Assembly (NCBI GenBank): GCA_963402885.1
Contig: OY727094.1
Coordinates: forward strand, 25,298,501 to 25,362,500
Direction of reading: 5' to 3'
Length of the DNA: 64,000 nt
Source of the DNA: Antedon bifida
Taxonomy: Eukaryota; Echinodermata; Crinoidea; Comatulida; Antedonidae
In this document: positions 24,501 to 36,700 of the stretch, in pieces
Layout of the letters: every line of letters starts with the position of its first letter
Numbering within the stretch: position 1 is the first letter of the stretch
Position numbers and translations under genes: made by a program
Notes under the pieces: generated by a model
Databases searched by the model: none
Told to the model about the DNA's origin: nothing
Seen by the model: only the letters and a program-made list of their open reading frames with translations

Positions 24501-27500
24501 ACTATAGAGCTGCTAATATCTGTTACATGTATCTTGCCAACTATAGCTGCTACAGGTATCTTGCCAACTATAGCTGCTAATAGATGTTACAAGTATCTTG
24601 CCAACTATAGCTGCTAATATCTGTTACAGGTATCTTGCCAACTAGCAGCTAATAGCTGTTACAAATATATTGCCAACTATATAGCTGCTAATATATGTTA
24701 CAGGTATCTTGCCAACTATAGCTGCTAATAGCTGTTACAGGTTTCCTTCCAGCTATAGCTGCTAATAGCTGTTACAGGTATCGTTCCAGCTATATCTGCT
24801 AATAGCTGTTACAGGTATATTGCCAACTATAATAGCTGCTAATATCTGTTACAGGTATCTTGCCAATAGCTGCTAATAACTGTTACATGTATCTTGCCAA
24901 CTATAGCTGCTAATAGCTGTTACATGTATCTTGCCAACTATAGCTGCTAATAGCTGTTACAAGTATCTTGCCAACTATAGCTGCTAATAACTGTTACAAG
25001 TATCTTGCCAACTATAATAGCTGCTAATAGCTGTTACAAGTATCTTGCCAATAGCTGCTAATAACTGTTACAGGTATCTTGCCAAACAAATCGAAACAAT
25101 CGAACGTTATCAATACGAAATAATCAACGCCATCAGCATTGATTTAACGTCACCATTGCATGACGCTACCGTCATTATATTAGCATAGCACTATCGTGAT
25201 CATATCATCCAATCATTAGCTTACTGTAGGCCTATAGTAATTCCAATTGTCAAAATTATTAAATCGTAGAGTAGTAACGTAAATCGAAAAAGGTTCAATT
25301 TTCACATAAAATTAGCATCGCAGTAGGGTACTGATCAAAACAAAACGCTAGGTACTGGAAGCCAATCAAAGTTAACAACGGGATGTACGAATATGATACG
25401 AAGGCATAATACAAATTAACCGTATACGGTGGTGGTGGCGACAGGCTCTGGGTGGCTTCGAATGAGGGGTAACGGTAAGACCTTATTTATGCCTGGTTTA
25501 ATAACGGTATTGATATCTATATCATACACAACGCCCATCCCAATAAATTTGAGTATAATTGAAGCTTAATAAACTATTATATTGTACTCCCCTTCCAATA
25601 ATGTATGACAATCCGTCACGTTAATAATAAAACACGCCGATAAAAAAAATGAGGGAAATTCCCATTCAAACTCCATCTATTAAAACACACGGTTTATAAA
25701 TAATAAATGGTTCTGTATAATATAAACTGTATAGACTTATCGTGTCATTTCGCACAAAATAATATAAGCTGAATTTTTCAAATATCTCGGTTAATGTTGT
25801 CATTTGTAAATTATGTAACATGTGACAACATATGCCTAACGTAACCATAACTGTAACAATATACATACCGTACGCAACATATACCAGAGTATAGTCTGGT
25901 TTCCACTTGAGACGCAACGCAAGCGGGTTGACCAATGATAAGCAACAGTTCGAATAATCAATCGCTTATGATTGGTCAAATTACTTACGTTGCGTTACGT
26001 CCTTGTGTTGCGTCTCTAGTGGGAACACAGCTTACCAGATAATAATATGATATTATGTGGGCGATACAGTATAAGAGAGAATGGGATCAGGTACCGTACC
26101 TACAAAATTAAAGTATTTTAAGTATGCACATTCTTTTTTATTTTTTTCGGCCTATAAACAGATGTTTAAATTTAAGTTGTGTGTTGGGTAGACACGCTAT
26201 TTATTTATCTCCATATAGCATGATTCAGTCGGTAGAGACTGTAGAGGAAACTCACCCCTAGTGACTAAACTAGGCTACCGCTTATAAATATCTCATCCGA
26301 GAGAGGAGGTCGACGGTACCCGAAGGAAATTTACTAAAATGCGTTGAGAAAAACATAATCAGAGATTTATCGAAGTATTGGCTCCAGTCCATATCTAAAC
26401 CTCAAAATATTCTAGCATTATAGGTATTAAAAAGTAAATATCTTATATAAAAATATTCATGACATATACCAGTTTATTAATCCTTATCAGGGGTTGCTGG
26501 CTGAATACATATGTTTATATAATATGGTGTATAACCGTGTTTTGTGTAATGCAGCATTAATTCATTACCGGATCAACGTCGCTTTTGTCAAACAAAATAA
26601 TAAAACAGTGCCGTCGTACAGGTATATCTACGAGAAACAGTAGTTTGATTGGTTACCCATGCCCTTTGAATTAAGTAACGAATTTTAAATCAATAAAGCC
26701 TGAAATAATGTCCAGAATGGGGTGACTAAAGAAGGTCAGAGCAGAGTGTAATTTAGAAGATGAATTCGACCCTCGACGCTAGACATTTTATAGGAGTAAA
26801 ACTAATGAAATGTCTACGTTTTTAGTGGGCTAAACCCGAGACTTGAAAAAAAAAATATAATGATAATATCAGTAAGGCACGCAATGTATATACATAGTTA
26901 TATTTCGTCATCAGTTAGTCGTTACGTCATTGTACGAGAAACAGTACCGTCAGTTGTCAACCATTTGCACCGTTCATGTTGATGTTGCCAGCTATTTCTT
27001 CTTTTAGAGATTAATTAACTTAAAAAATATGGCCATAACTGTCATATTTTCAATAAACTCGTTAACTGATCGCTCTAGATAAGTATAGATAGATAGATAT
27101 TGTTTAGTTTATTAAGAAAGGGTAAAATAATGGAAGATATAATAGCAATACGTAGGCATACTATCATTAAGTTAATGCAAGTGTGTGTGTACAATACGTA
27201 ACATTTTTTCCTCATTTTGTTTTCGAGTTGATAGTATAAGTAGACCTCGGTGAGCCTGTTCGTGACAGAGTGCGAATCCCATGTAGGTGGGTTAGGCTTA
27301 TTGCGATACCAGTAATCGTATCATTAAGCTTACAGTAAGCAAAGGCCTAAAATAAACTCAAAGAGAGTGCTTTGAACCACGATAGGCTACACACCTCAAC
27401 TCGCTAAGCCAAAGGATCGCGGCGTTCACGACGATAGGGAGACCACGACCAACAGGTGTTCGTAGGCTTGGTAAATTAACTTTATTAATCCATAATGAAC

Positions 27501-30438
27501 CACTGCAATTTTTTTTTTATGTGTCTTATCTATTTCGCTGTTGTAATAGGCATACTTAACTGATTTTTTCTATTGCAAAAATAAGATTTCGCAGTCTTAT
27601 TGGGCAATCTGTGCAACTATGAATATCATGATTAATGAATATTCATTAATCCATGGTGCGCCACAATTTAAACATCACCTTTTCATGATTTACCGCCCTC
27701 TCTTGATCAACAAGTTCAAAGTCCTAACGACGTCCACGCGTGGTAATGGACATGATGCTGAATAAACGCGTGAGTAATTCTATTTTTAACGCGGTTTTCT
27801 TAAATTTAACGAACGCTTTATTTCGTTTTGCATACAGATTCAATGCAACACTCCATATTCGTATTTAAACTTGAAACGGATATTACTATAACTTTACTCA
27901 CCCGAGGAAGTAACATATTACGATAACTTCTCATACGGTTTTATATAATATGAATGACACATGTGTGTGTGTGCCTGGTGTCTACTATGTCTGGCAAATA
28001 CAAATAGTATTTTATCAATGAACGACTTTAATTTGACACAATATTTTCGTTGAGTGTTTAAAATGGCAATTTAACGATTCACGGTACCGTTGTTGCACTA
28101 ACTACAAAAATGGAACGATTGATTGATAGACTTACAATTTTTTCTCATCAGAAAATCTATAGGTAGGGCCTATTATTAGCACCAGTTTCACGATCATCTT
28201 GCAATAATAAACGAGTATCTTTGTAATGTATATTTGGTAAGTGTGGTACGGTACGTTCTCTTCGCACCGAAATACAAAGTTATAAATTAAAAAAGGCTAA
28301 ACTGGCTCTAAAATACTAATCTTCTGCTTTAGTACATTACTATATCTAGATATTAGGGAAGAGTAAGATAACCTGGTCTATATCATGTTCGAAAACATAC
28401 ACGCAAAACATTATTAGAATACTTTCAGGCTGAAGAAACCGGCCAATAATAATAGCCTAGGGAAAATGTACGGGTTACTAATTTTATGCATCGCATAAGA
28501 ATTATACGACGTGGAAACTGCTCAAATCTAGGCCTACCACGTTCTCAACTATCTTTAGAGCAGATTTGACGATTTTACACATTCTTCCACGTGCTAATTG
28601 CCCTCTGTACAAGTACACGGAATGCCAAACCCTGTAAAAATAATCAATTTCAAGATAACAGTGCAAAGACATGACGGATGGGATCAGAGCGTCAAACCAC
28701 CTAACAGAAATAGGCCCTTTTTGTCTGCGATTGTGTTATGCTCTTTATTTATATAAATATGTAACTTAGATCGTTTATGAATTTAGCCAGGAAATATTTA
28801 AACCATCAAACATGAACAAACCTGTCAGCTAGTTTACATATTTGCTATAGTTTATTGTTCTGTAATAAAACAAAATATAACTATTAATAATAGACTGTAG
28901 ATATGTAGGCCCTATCTGCTGTATGTAGCTAGGCCGTTCATTTTCATCACTTGGGTCAATACGGTGATTACGATATTTTATGGTGAGGATTGCGTGAGCG
29001 GTTATTGATTTACGCTTTTTTGATACAATTCACTTTTTTGATCTATTTTTGGCACAGTTTTCATTCTCAAATTTAGGCCTATACCCAATTTCTTTTATAA
29101 CATTAAGGAATTACAGAGGATAGAACACGCATAGTGAAGATAGCAGCACTTCGATAAACATTATCATTGATTATTTCATATGGTTAGTTTATGTTGTGTT
29201 TTGCCGCCCTTTCCATGGCAAAGTTTGTTTACGAGTGGGCGTGGCCAGTATGTTAATTGATCAATACCATCACCACATAGGCCTATAGCGTAGTTAGGCC
29301 TACTACTAATAATATTTAACCGATCTAAAATTATAGTTACAGTTGTTATGTTCTTTATGTTAGCCTGTATACTATGTAACTGGCTCATTTAAAAAATGGC
29401 TTACAACATTGTCATTTATTTAACAATAAATCAAATTTATAGTTATAGTAGTAGTAGTACACATTTATAACAAACTATTCTGCACTAAAAACAGACAAAA
29501 ATGGCCAAAAACTGGAAAGCGTATATAGGGAAGACCGAAAATGAATGTTAAGTGTATCTTTAAAAGATATGCGTATGATTAAAAAGCATTTCTTTATGCA
29601 TTAACCTCCTCTAATGAATAAGACATTGGTTGGACATGTTTTGCAAGAAATCAGTCTCTATTGGTTTGGACCTACATGAGTACATCACGGTGCGGACACA
29701 GTCAAAATCGCAGGAATCAATGTAGGGGTGCCTATCGTTGATTGTGTATAGACAAATGGAACACAGTAGGCAATACTTAGAGTGTTGAAGGAGAATGTTA
29801 CCTATCAGCGTGAGCCATCAGATGCTATAGGCTATGATGTGAATAGAATTTAAAACTGACCTCCTAACGCCAAAAGGGCAGACTATCAACGAGGTCGAAT
29901 TGACCCTCTAAATACCCTATAAATCTACGATGGAAAACATACATATTGGCCGAATAAGAAGAGTAAGGTATTGACTGATATAATATTAAGGTGTACCATC
30001 GGTCCATCCATTGGTGTTCGAATACAGCTGACCTTATCACTCAGGCATCACAGATAGCGTGAACATTGCGATGTTAACCCAATAACGATAATGTACAAAA
30101 TCAAAGCAGTATCGTTTGTGGTTACAAATCTATCAATATGACTTTTAATCAACTAAAGAAACTATAGCCCTACACAGATATGGGGATGGACTCTGTTCTT
30201 GGTTATTTTCCGATGTAGATTTAATATCAAATTTGCGGTATGTTCGGTTGCGAAAGTTTGACCTAATATATCGATTTACTAACCGGCATGACCCTTGTCT
30301 AACGCTCGAAAGCCAGTAAAGCTGTGTGTAACTGTACAACAACTAACACTTACCTTTTATTTTTGTTTCAACTGGTTCAATGTGTTCTTTTACAGTTGAT
30401 TCAAACAGTCGTGCGAAATGTGGATCTTTTTCTGCCAT
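15428..30438 (-). CDS. Carotenoid cleavage oxygenase (BCO/RPE65 family), complete 8-exon gene
   Basis: Eight exons join into 1572 nt, 523 residues, close to RPE65 (533) and BCO1/BCO2. The family uses a four-histidine non-haem iron in a seven-bladed propeller to cleave or isomerise carotenoids or retinoids. Seen: NGPGLFEVG (42-50), [10 protein letters not shown] (58-67), the PDPCK motif (106-110), and iron ligands His178 (HPH), His235 (YHSFG), His306 (MHVIN) and His516 (FHGHF). Second-shell Glu145 (LTET) and Glu458 (YPSEP) are present, but the position matching RPE65 Glu417 is Asp404 (IDMP). All boundaries are GT-AG with phases 1,0,1,0,1,0,1. There is no N-terminal transit peptide. It may be a BCO2-like or BCO1-like enzyme; RPE65 isomerase activity cannot be told from sequence reading. 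Family assignment is secure; the substrate is not. Confidence 0.95.
15970..16081 (-). CDS. BCO/RPE65-like gene, exon 7
   Basis: Codes residues 436-472 plus one base. It contains [15 protein letters not shown] and CYPSEPMF (second-shell Glu458), then DEDDG at the donor GTAAGA. The acceptor is TTTATTTAG. Joining exon 6 directly gives a loop of normal family length, so no further exon is needed between them. Confidence 0.94.
16551..16651 (-). CDS. BCO/RPE65-like gene, exon 6
   Basis: Codes residues 402-435: [22 protein letters not shown], matching the family block FEFPxINYxKYxxKPYxYAYG. The Glu of the family FEFP stretch is Asp404 here. The acceptor is ATATTTAG and the donor GTAAGT. It splices in phase 0 straight to exon 7. 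Confidence 0.94.
17050..17160. mobile_element. MITE family A, copy 1 (partial)
   Basis: Contains CTTGTGATTGGTCAACGCAC, TTGCGTTGCGCC and the right terminus GGGAACCAAGCTTAA. The left terminus is decayed. It lies in intron 5 of the BCO/RPE65-like gene. Confidence 0.6.
17331..17439 (-). CDS. BCO/RPE65-like gene, exon 5
   Basis: Codes residues 366-401 plus one base, including [14 protein letters not shown], matching the NLVTL strand of the family. The acceptor is TTTTCACAG and the donor GTAAGT. It enters in phase 0 and leaves in phase 1. Confidence 0.93.
17799..18265 (-). CDS. BCO/RPE65-like gene, exon 4 (second and third iron histidines)
   Basis: Codes residues 210-365. The acceptor is TTTAG and the donor GTAAGT. 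It contains [19 protein letters not shown] (iron ligand His235) and [15 protein letters not shown] (iron ligand His306). It ends with [10 protein letters not shown], a well-conserved family strand. The ligand spacing of 71 residues matches the family (72 in RPE65). Confidence 0.96.
18722..18860 (-). CDS. BCO/RPE65-like gene, exon 3 (first iron histidine)
   Basis: Codes residues 164-209 plus one base. The acceptor is TTGCAG and the donor GTACGT. It contains [15 protein letters not shown], where His178 matches the first iron ligand (RPE65 His180, BCO1 His172). It enters in phase 0 and leaves in phase 1. Confidence 0.95.
19112..19275. mobile_element. MITE family A, copy 2
   Basis: Left end AAGCTTGGTTTTCTTAGACG, right end GCGTTGCGTCCAAATAGAAACC, with internal GTGATTGGTTAACTCATTTG. 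The ends are imperfect inverted repeats. A GTTGCG/CAACGTCGT segment is locally triplicated. It lies in intron 2 of the BCO/RPE65-like gene. Confidence 0.7.
19412..19815 (-). CDS. BCO/RPE65-like gene, exon 2
   Basis: Codes residues 29-163. The acceptor follows a T-rich tract (TTTTTTAATAG) and the donor is GTAAGT. It contains [14 protein letters not shown], the FDG motif, PDPCK and the second-shell Glu in LTETQY. The open frame continues past both splice sites, but that extra sequence has no family similarity. Confidence 0.95.
20050..20215 (-). mobile_element. Dispersed repeat with hammerhead-ribozyme-like core
   Basis: On the minus strand, 20185-20156 reads CTGATGA, a stem closed by GGGC and GCCC, then GAAAGCT. 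These are the invariant blocks of a hammerhead ribozyme core in the right order and spacing. The motif is known from Penelope-like retroelements and retrozymes of invertebrates. A possible minimal stem III (AGC-UCU-GCU) follows. Stem I pairing beside the core is not convincing, so this copy may be inactive. Element borders are approximate. It lies in intron 1 of the BCO/RPE65-like gene. Confidence 0.6.
20217..20300. repeat. TA-rich microsatellite
   Basis: (TA)n runs interrupted by ATGCAATAATTA; a similar (TA)n run lies at 19999-20022. Intronic. Confidence 0.85.
20301..23900. other. Intron 1 sequence of the BCO/RPE65-like gene, left part
   Basis: Unique AT-rich sequence with scattered TAGGCCTA octamers. 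Short open frames (for example 22229-22549 plus strand) show no splice context or similarity. 23090-23180 is unusually GC-rich for the intron but has no recognised element. Confidence 0.5.
23940..25085. repeat. ~37-bp minisatellite (TATAGCTGCTAATAGCTGTT), about 30 copies
   Basis: Units read TATAGCTGCTAATAGCTGTT then ACAAGTATCTTGCCAAC, with recurring variants (CGTTCCAGC in place of CTTGCCAAC; an inserted GAGC). AGCT-rich segments can pair within a unit. It lies in intron 1 of the BCO/RPE65-like gene. Confidence 0.95.
25889..26034. mobile_element. MITE family A, copy 3 (best preserved)
   Basis: Left end GTCTGGTTTCCACTTGAGAC then GCAACGCAAG. The right end is its inverted copy, CTTGTGTTGCGTCTCTAGTG then GGAACACAGCTTA. 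Centre CTTATGATTGGTCAAATTAC. About 145 bp, no coding capacity. It lies in intron 1 of the BCO/RPE65-like gene and defines the family consensus here. Confidence 0.8.
27630..27651. promoter_or_regulatory. 22-bp perfect palindrome of homeodomain-type half-sites
   Basis: The half-site GATTAATGAAT is followed at once by its exact reverse complement. It contains ATTA/TAAT cores and TAATCC at the right edge, as bound by homeodomain, POU or Otx-type factors. It sits in intron 1, about 2.8 kb downstream of the start codon. Function is inferred only. Confidence 0.35.
30354..30438 (-). CDS. BCO/RPE65-like gene, exon 1 (start codon)
   Basis: Codes residues 1-28 plus one base. It starts at the ATG at 30438 ([14 protein letters not shown]) and ends AAAG before GTAAGT. 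The peptide resembles the short N-terminal helix region that precedes the first propeller strand in the family. The phase 1 end joins exon 2 to make [12 protein letters not shown], the expected family N-terminus. The start is the only in-frame ATG near this donor. Confidence 0.85.
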
Positions 30439-30439
30439 A

Positions 30440-30790
30440 ATATCTTCAAAAGAGAGTGACCACTTGTTACAGACGCACTGAGGTAGGTAAAAGAAGTTCC
30501 TTTAAAATATCTCTCCTGTTACTTCTCGTCTGTATCCACATCTACAGTAATGTTAGCCTTAAAGTCAGCGATTTAGATTGAGTTAAAAGAGAGAGAAGTG
30601 AGTACCAGACCATGTGTAGCCTAGGCACCGGCGAAGTGAAGGAATAAGAGTTTCAAAGTGAACTGAATCTACCGCGCGGTAGCATTAAATTACTATTCAG
30701 GCCTGCCCACTCTTTGTTTTAATTCGTGATTCAAGGCCAACGCCAAATCCCCGAAGGGAACACCATTGACCAATCACAGTAGCTATTACA
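30440..30790 (-). promoter_or_regulatory. Probable 5' UTR/promoter region of the BCO/RPE65-like gene
   Basis: This lies immediately upstream of the start codon. It holds a 14-bp perfect palindrome, CTACCGCGCGGTAG (30669-30682), and an inverted CCAAT box (ATTGG on the minus strand, about 30771-30775). The CCAAT sequence sits in GACCAATCAC, which also occurs in the MITE family of this window, so it may be transposon-derived. No TATA box was recognised and the transcription start was not located. Confidence 0.3.
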
Positions 30791-33700
30791 TGTTGTGTAA
30801 CCGTACTTTTTTATCATGAATATTGTACACAAGTAGTATTACAGTATTATCATCGTTATTGACGGAAAGGGGTGGAGTGTGATATTAAATGGATTCTGAA
30901 AATATACAATGTAAATTCATCCATAAAATCCTGGGAATTAATTCTTTTTCTCTTGAACAAATGTTACAAATTTCTCTTTAATACACTCTTGAGGGTAAAA
31001 CTGTTTTCTTGAATTGCTCCATGCTCCGATGTGCGTCTAATTCTTCAAATTATGTGATTCTTGTTATGTTATTCTGAAATATATCAGTTTCCTATTACAT
31101 AACTCCATTCTGCTTTCCGCTGCCCCGAATAAACCGTACAGTAGCACCATATCAGTGGTCTTTATTTGTATGCGTCGTAGTATATTATTATTGTATATAA
31201 AATCAATGATTTTACACGTTCTGTTTATTTTGTTGTGTTACAATTAACAACATGCTCAACGTGCTGAAAATGATGTAAAAGAAAATGAAAAAGTATGATG
31301 ATATCATTATGTATAGTCTTGTTATCAACTTCAAAATAAATTATCGTTTTTTAAAAATAATATATGTGGGGAGTGGGATGGGTTGGAGGGGAGATAATAC
31401 TTAATAGTTACACGTCGTAATGTAGACCTATTATTGTAGTATTTTGTAGGCCAGTGTTTTTATGACGGTTTGCCTTTTTATTTATCTTTCTGTTAGATTA
31501 TTGGGATTTTTCTCAATAAAAGGAATACAGTATATTTAAAAACAAAAGTAAAATACACACTAATCATTAACTTACCAGAAGTGTTAACATTTACATCACA
31601 CATACATTAAATGTATCTTATATTTAAAATGTTACATAAATACAATAAATGACCAGTCATTAACCAGATAGTTACCACTGATTTCCTAACAAAAGAATAT
31701 ACTGGTGAATAAAAGAAATTATAAAAAACATGACAAATAAGCCAAATATTTACACCTTTTTAAATTAGCGTTTATACTGTTACATAAACGATGATTCGAT
31801 GTGTAATTAAAAAATATCGGATACACAAATCTGAGAGGATTAATATACAGAACAAAAAAGTACAAAAACCTTCCAATACTTGCAAATATAGGTCAGGAGA
31901 ATTAAGTTCGGTATTAGACAAGAGGTGTTTGTTTTCCTTAAATAGTTGACATCGTTTTCGTCACCCTAGCTTCGTAAACTCACCCCGCCACGAAAGCCAC
32001 TTCACCAGTCGCCGTCACCTTCTTGAGCAGTGTGGTCTGAACTTATTAGCCCAGCTTCCCGAAACATATGTTTCATCAACTAACTACTTGGTTTCATTAT
32101 CAATATCTCGAGGAAGCAAACTACTTGCACGTGTTGTATGAAATCTAAGTGGACACATTTCGTCTAAGCCTGTTCATTATTACGTCAAATATAATAAGTA
32201 AAACATTGTGGATTAGTATTGTCTGACGCGATAATAGGAGAGTAATTACAAGTAAGTAGGTTTAAACAAAGCTCGCACATTAATTTTCATTGCCTTTATA
32301 TATTTATAACATTTTTCTTTTATCATTATATACATTAGAAACTCAAATAGAAACTTATACTTGTAGTAAACGACGCCGGTCACTTTTGTTAATGAGGTGG
32401 AGGGACACATAATCAAAATAATCAATCAATAAGCAAAATTTAAAACCGATACAAGGCAAAAAAACATTTTTGTACATGTGTAACTAAGACATCTTTTAAA
32501 CAATAAAACCACATTCAATGAATTGTCCTTACAACATAAAAGCAATCCATATTATAATAACATTTATCCTTTTAACTGTAAATAATTAAATAACAATATT
32601 TTGTATTTTCTTTGGAATGTCTTAGTACCTTTTAATGTTTCTGTTATAACAATGTACAGTTTTTAATCTGTGATCCACATTTAAAATCAGTATAGTTAAA
32701 GTATTATCACGTAAAAGACAGAAATAAATAAATAAAATTATTATATCTATTGATTTTCTCCGATGATATCTACAAGTCAACTACAAATGGTGATGGCTAA
32801 TCAAATAATTCTGGATTATCTTGGTCCGTTATGCTCTCAGTATGTTGGAGGATTGTAATCGTCTTTCTAAGTGTATGGCTAGGTTTGAGCATTATGTTGA
32901 GACATAAAGCCTAATTTCTCTATTTCTAAAGAAAATAATTGCTTTCACAATCGTGAAAGCTGACAGTGGTCTAATGTGGTGTTGTCTTTATATCTAACAA
33001 CAAATTCCGAGTCGAGCCAAATTGTATTGATGCACAGTTTTAATTATGTAGGTCTCTTTATAACCAATGTCAATATCTTCTTAATACCATCAGTTCATTA
33101 TAATGCCCATATATTATTTTTCGAGCATTACTATTTTTACGAGCCGATACAAGTCTCTGATGGAACAGTGGTAATTTTCTTCCTACGCTAAACATCACCT
33201 CAGCCAATCAAGAAGGGCTATCTCCCATGATATCAATATGTATTTTTAATAAAACCTACGATAGATTCATCTGGGCTTACTAGAAGGTGTATTTATTACT
33301 ATACACGCTCACATACCACGGATTACCATTAACTCACAACATGATTTAGGTGATTTTGTGGGCGTTTTGAAGCCAACACATCTTCCTTCGTTTATACGAG
33401 ATTCATCATTATGTAATTGATTTCATAATTGTTTGTTTAACATTTGATCTTTAAAATTAAGTAGAAATAGTCAAGTAAATGACGTTTTGATGAGCATTTT
33501 AATGTTCATAATTAATAGATTTTCTACAGTAGGCATACACATTGTAGGCCTACAGTAGCATAACTTAGTTTGTGAATGTATATACAAAAGTTTCTTTATT
33601 CGTGTGAACAACTTTATTTAAAATAGGACACCTCACCTAATTTTATTGTGAGAACTGTAATAACTAGCCCAGCGTTGCACAACATTCTTAAAATAAAGAA

Positions 33701-36700
33701 GCTAAATAGAACCATTAATATGGTTTTACCGTGCAATAGTAAACATCCATCAGTGGATACACTTGTTATTATACTGTACATCATCAGAACAATTATCTCG
33801 ACCTGTTATACTTGTATTGTTTGCATTGCGAAGCAATCGTTGAATAATAAAAACGTACTATTTCGACAAAAATGAGTTATAATTACAATTTCTTTAAGAT
33901 TTCACGAGGAATAATGTATAATATACATGTTTACTCTGGTTAAGAATCATTTATTTTGCGGCATTTTTATCATTTAATTAGGTTAAAGAATCATTTCGTT
34001 AAAAGGTTTTAAGAGCGTACTCCAAATGATGAATACTCATGTAAAACACATAGTAATATTTTTTATATATCGTTTTAAGTTTACACTGCCCTGTGGTTTA
34101 TTATCTAATACTTGGCCTTTAACCCAAGTATAATATTAGCGTTGCAAATATGAGACAAACGTGGCTTCAAAATTCGTACGGTCCGTAAATCCTAATAGGA
34201 GAAGTATGCAAAAGTCGTTACAAAAAGTGCAATGTCTTGAAAATGTTCTTATGTATTCATAACCAAGTTAAGTTATTAAAATTAAATGTATCTTAATACG
34301 ATATCAGGTCATTAGGTCATGGTCTAAGTGTGTAAACTTAATTTATTAGTGTCATTTCATCTGGCCACATTTTGTATTATTTCTACGAATATTTTATGGT
34401 GTAGCCACGCCCATCAAAATAGGGACTTTATTGCTGCACTCGATGTAATGATAGCCCAAGCAAAAGTACCCATTTCCGCGGATCGTCGACAACGCAGAGT
34501 GGTTCTTGTGTGTGCCACGCTATGATGTTGTATAATTTCCATACCGTTCTCAATTTTAAGGTACGGCAAAACGCATAATTAATTACGCCCCTTGGACTGT
34601 AATCTCATTACCATTAATGGTCCCCATCCACTAGCTAAAAATAGCAATTGTCATAAGAGACTATTCAGTCTAAATATATACTAATTGAATCTCTTAGTAA
34701 TATAATACGTGTAATAGCAAATAAGCATAACATATTTTGTAAGTTTGAAATTATTAATTTTCTGATTTTGAATTGAAAGAAATACAATGAAAATTCACAT
34801 ACGTTTGCAGTCAGGTTCGTGAAAAGCAGATACCGTACATTCAGGCGCAAAATATAAACAAATTGAAAATGGTTTTGAGATTTCATTAAAATTTTGAAAA
34901 AAATATATATAGTGATCTAGTATTCATGATTGAAACGTTTGAATAGACTTATCTAAACTGTGCAACCAAAATATGTATTGGCAATACAGAACACGTTGAG
35001 GCTAAACTCGTTAAAAAATCACCGTGTGGTGAAAACATTACTGGTTCTTATAAAATAAAATATGTATAAAAAATCTAATAAAAAAAGAATTTTAAAATTA
35101 TGAGAGGATTACAGGTATGGTTTAGTTTGAGATTAAAGTGGCGGTAGTCCCAGGTTTCGAATATTTTATTATTTATTTCGGACAAACATAGGTAAATAAA
35201 AAATTATAGAAAGAATAATTGAAATAAATAAGCCTAAATGTATAGTAATTAATTTGACCCCTTTTGTGCCATCGAACCATTTGCATGGAAGGTCGTGTTC
35301 CAAACATCAACAGAATCAGGGCATGATTTCCATCAATCTGGGGTACAAATGAGTTTTAATTCAATTTCACCGAAAAAAATCGTCGTTAACCTAATTATTA
35401 CTGTATTATTAGCAGCTTAATATGGCATGACTTTGGTATACTGATTCTGAATTCTTTACATTTTTATTTCTTAGAATATACAGCTGGAAATTGAATAGAG
35501 AAAATTAGGAAAGGGTTTCATATTTGGCAAGTAAAATGCTTCAACATCGACTGCCAATTCCTCAATAAACTAAACAAGTTGCCGCATCCAGATTGATATG
35601 TTGTACTGTAAACGACAAAAACTGTACTGATTTTCCAGCAGTTATTATTTTAAAAGTGAATCGAGGCAATTTCTTTCACAAACGAACACAAACATTCTTT
35701 TTCCAGGCCTAATCCAGAAAATTTAGTTTGCAAACTTGCAGAAAGTTTCTAAGTGGAAAGATTGACAAACTTCGACAAACTGCAACACAAAAACTAGTTT
35801 GCAGAAGTTAAGCCGAGTTTTACTCAATTTGAAAACAAACGTTTTATAAGGTTTCCTAATGTTCACTAGACTATAACTACTATGAAACTATCACATTTTT
35901 GTTTGCAATCTGCGAGTTTGCTCATTTGAAAACTACAGTTACAGTCAAGTCGGAATTTGACAAGAATAGTATTCCAATATTTTGTAGTGTATACGGTAGT
36001 ACAGACCAACTGAGTAACTTCGGAAAACTGAAGAAAGCAGTTTTGATAGAGTTTACACTGAAAAGTTTAGTTGGCAAACTATAGAGCAAACTTGGTAAAG
36101 TTTGCTATAGACAGGCCTACTTGGTAAACTAGTAGTTTTAGTAATAATGTTGGCACGTCATCACAAATAGCCTGCAGGACCCTGGGAGTTGAAAACTAGT
36201 AAAAAAAGAATTAAATAACCCCTTCACATTACCACCACTAATTAGTGGACATCTTGTAATTCTGAACAGATTCAAAATAATGGCAGCAGTTGGTGCAATT
36301 AGTTTATTATCAGTATATTGTTAGAAAGATTTAATCATATACTAATGTGGTTCATGTTAACAATTAGCTTAAAATGGTTGTATTCCCTGGCCATGGCATG
36401 GGGCAACCACAATCATAACCCCGATCAAACTCAATTTGGAAGAAGGTTGTTAGAAAACAGCATTAAAACTTAAAACAGTTGTCGAAGAATGACTTTCTAA
36501 AAATCGGTGTTCCCCGTGATCTTAAAAAATCGTTATGTTTTCGCTAGCCATATATTTTGATATATTGTGCTTTTTTCTCTTTCTGTTGCGAACCCCTATT
36601 CAAGGAGACACTTTTCGGCGAAGCGAAGATGTGCAATGTTACCGTATTTTTCGTATCAAACTTGGTAAATTAGGCTATAGATCATATTATCAATCAACAA

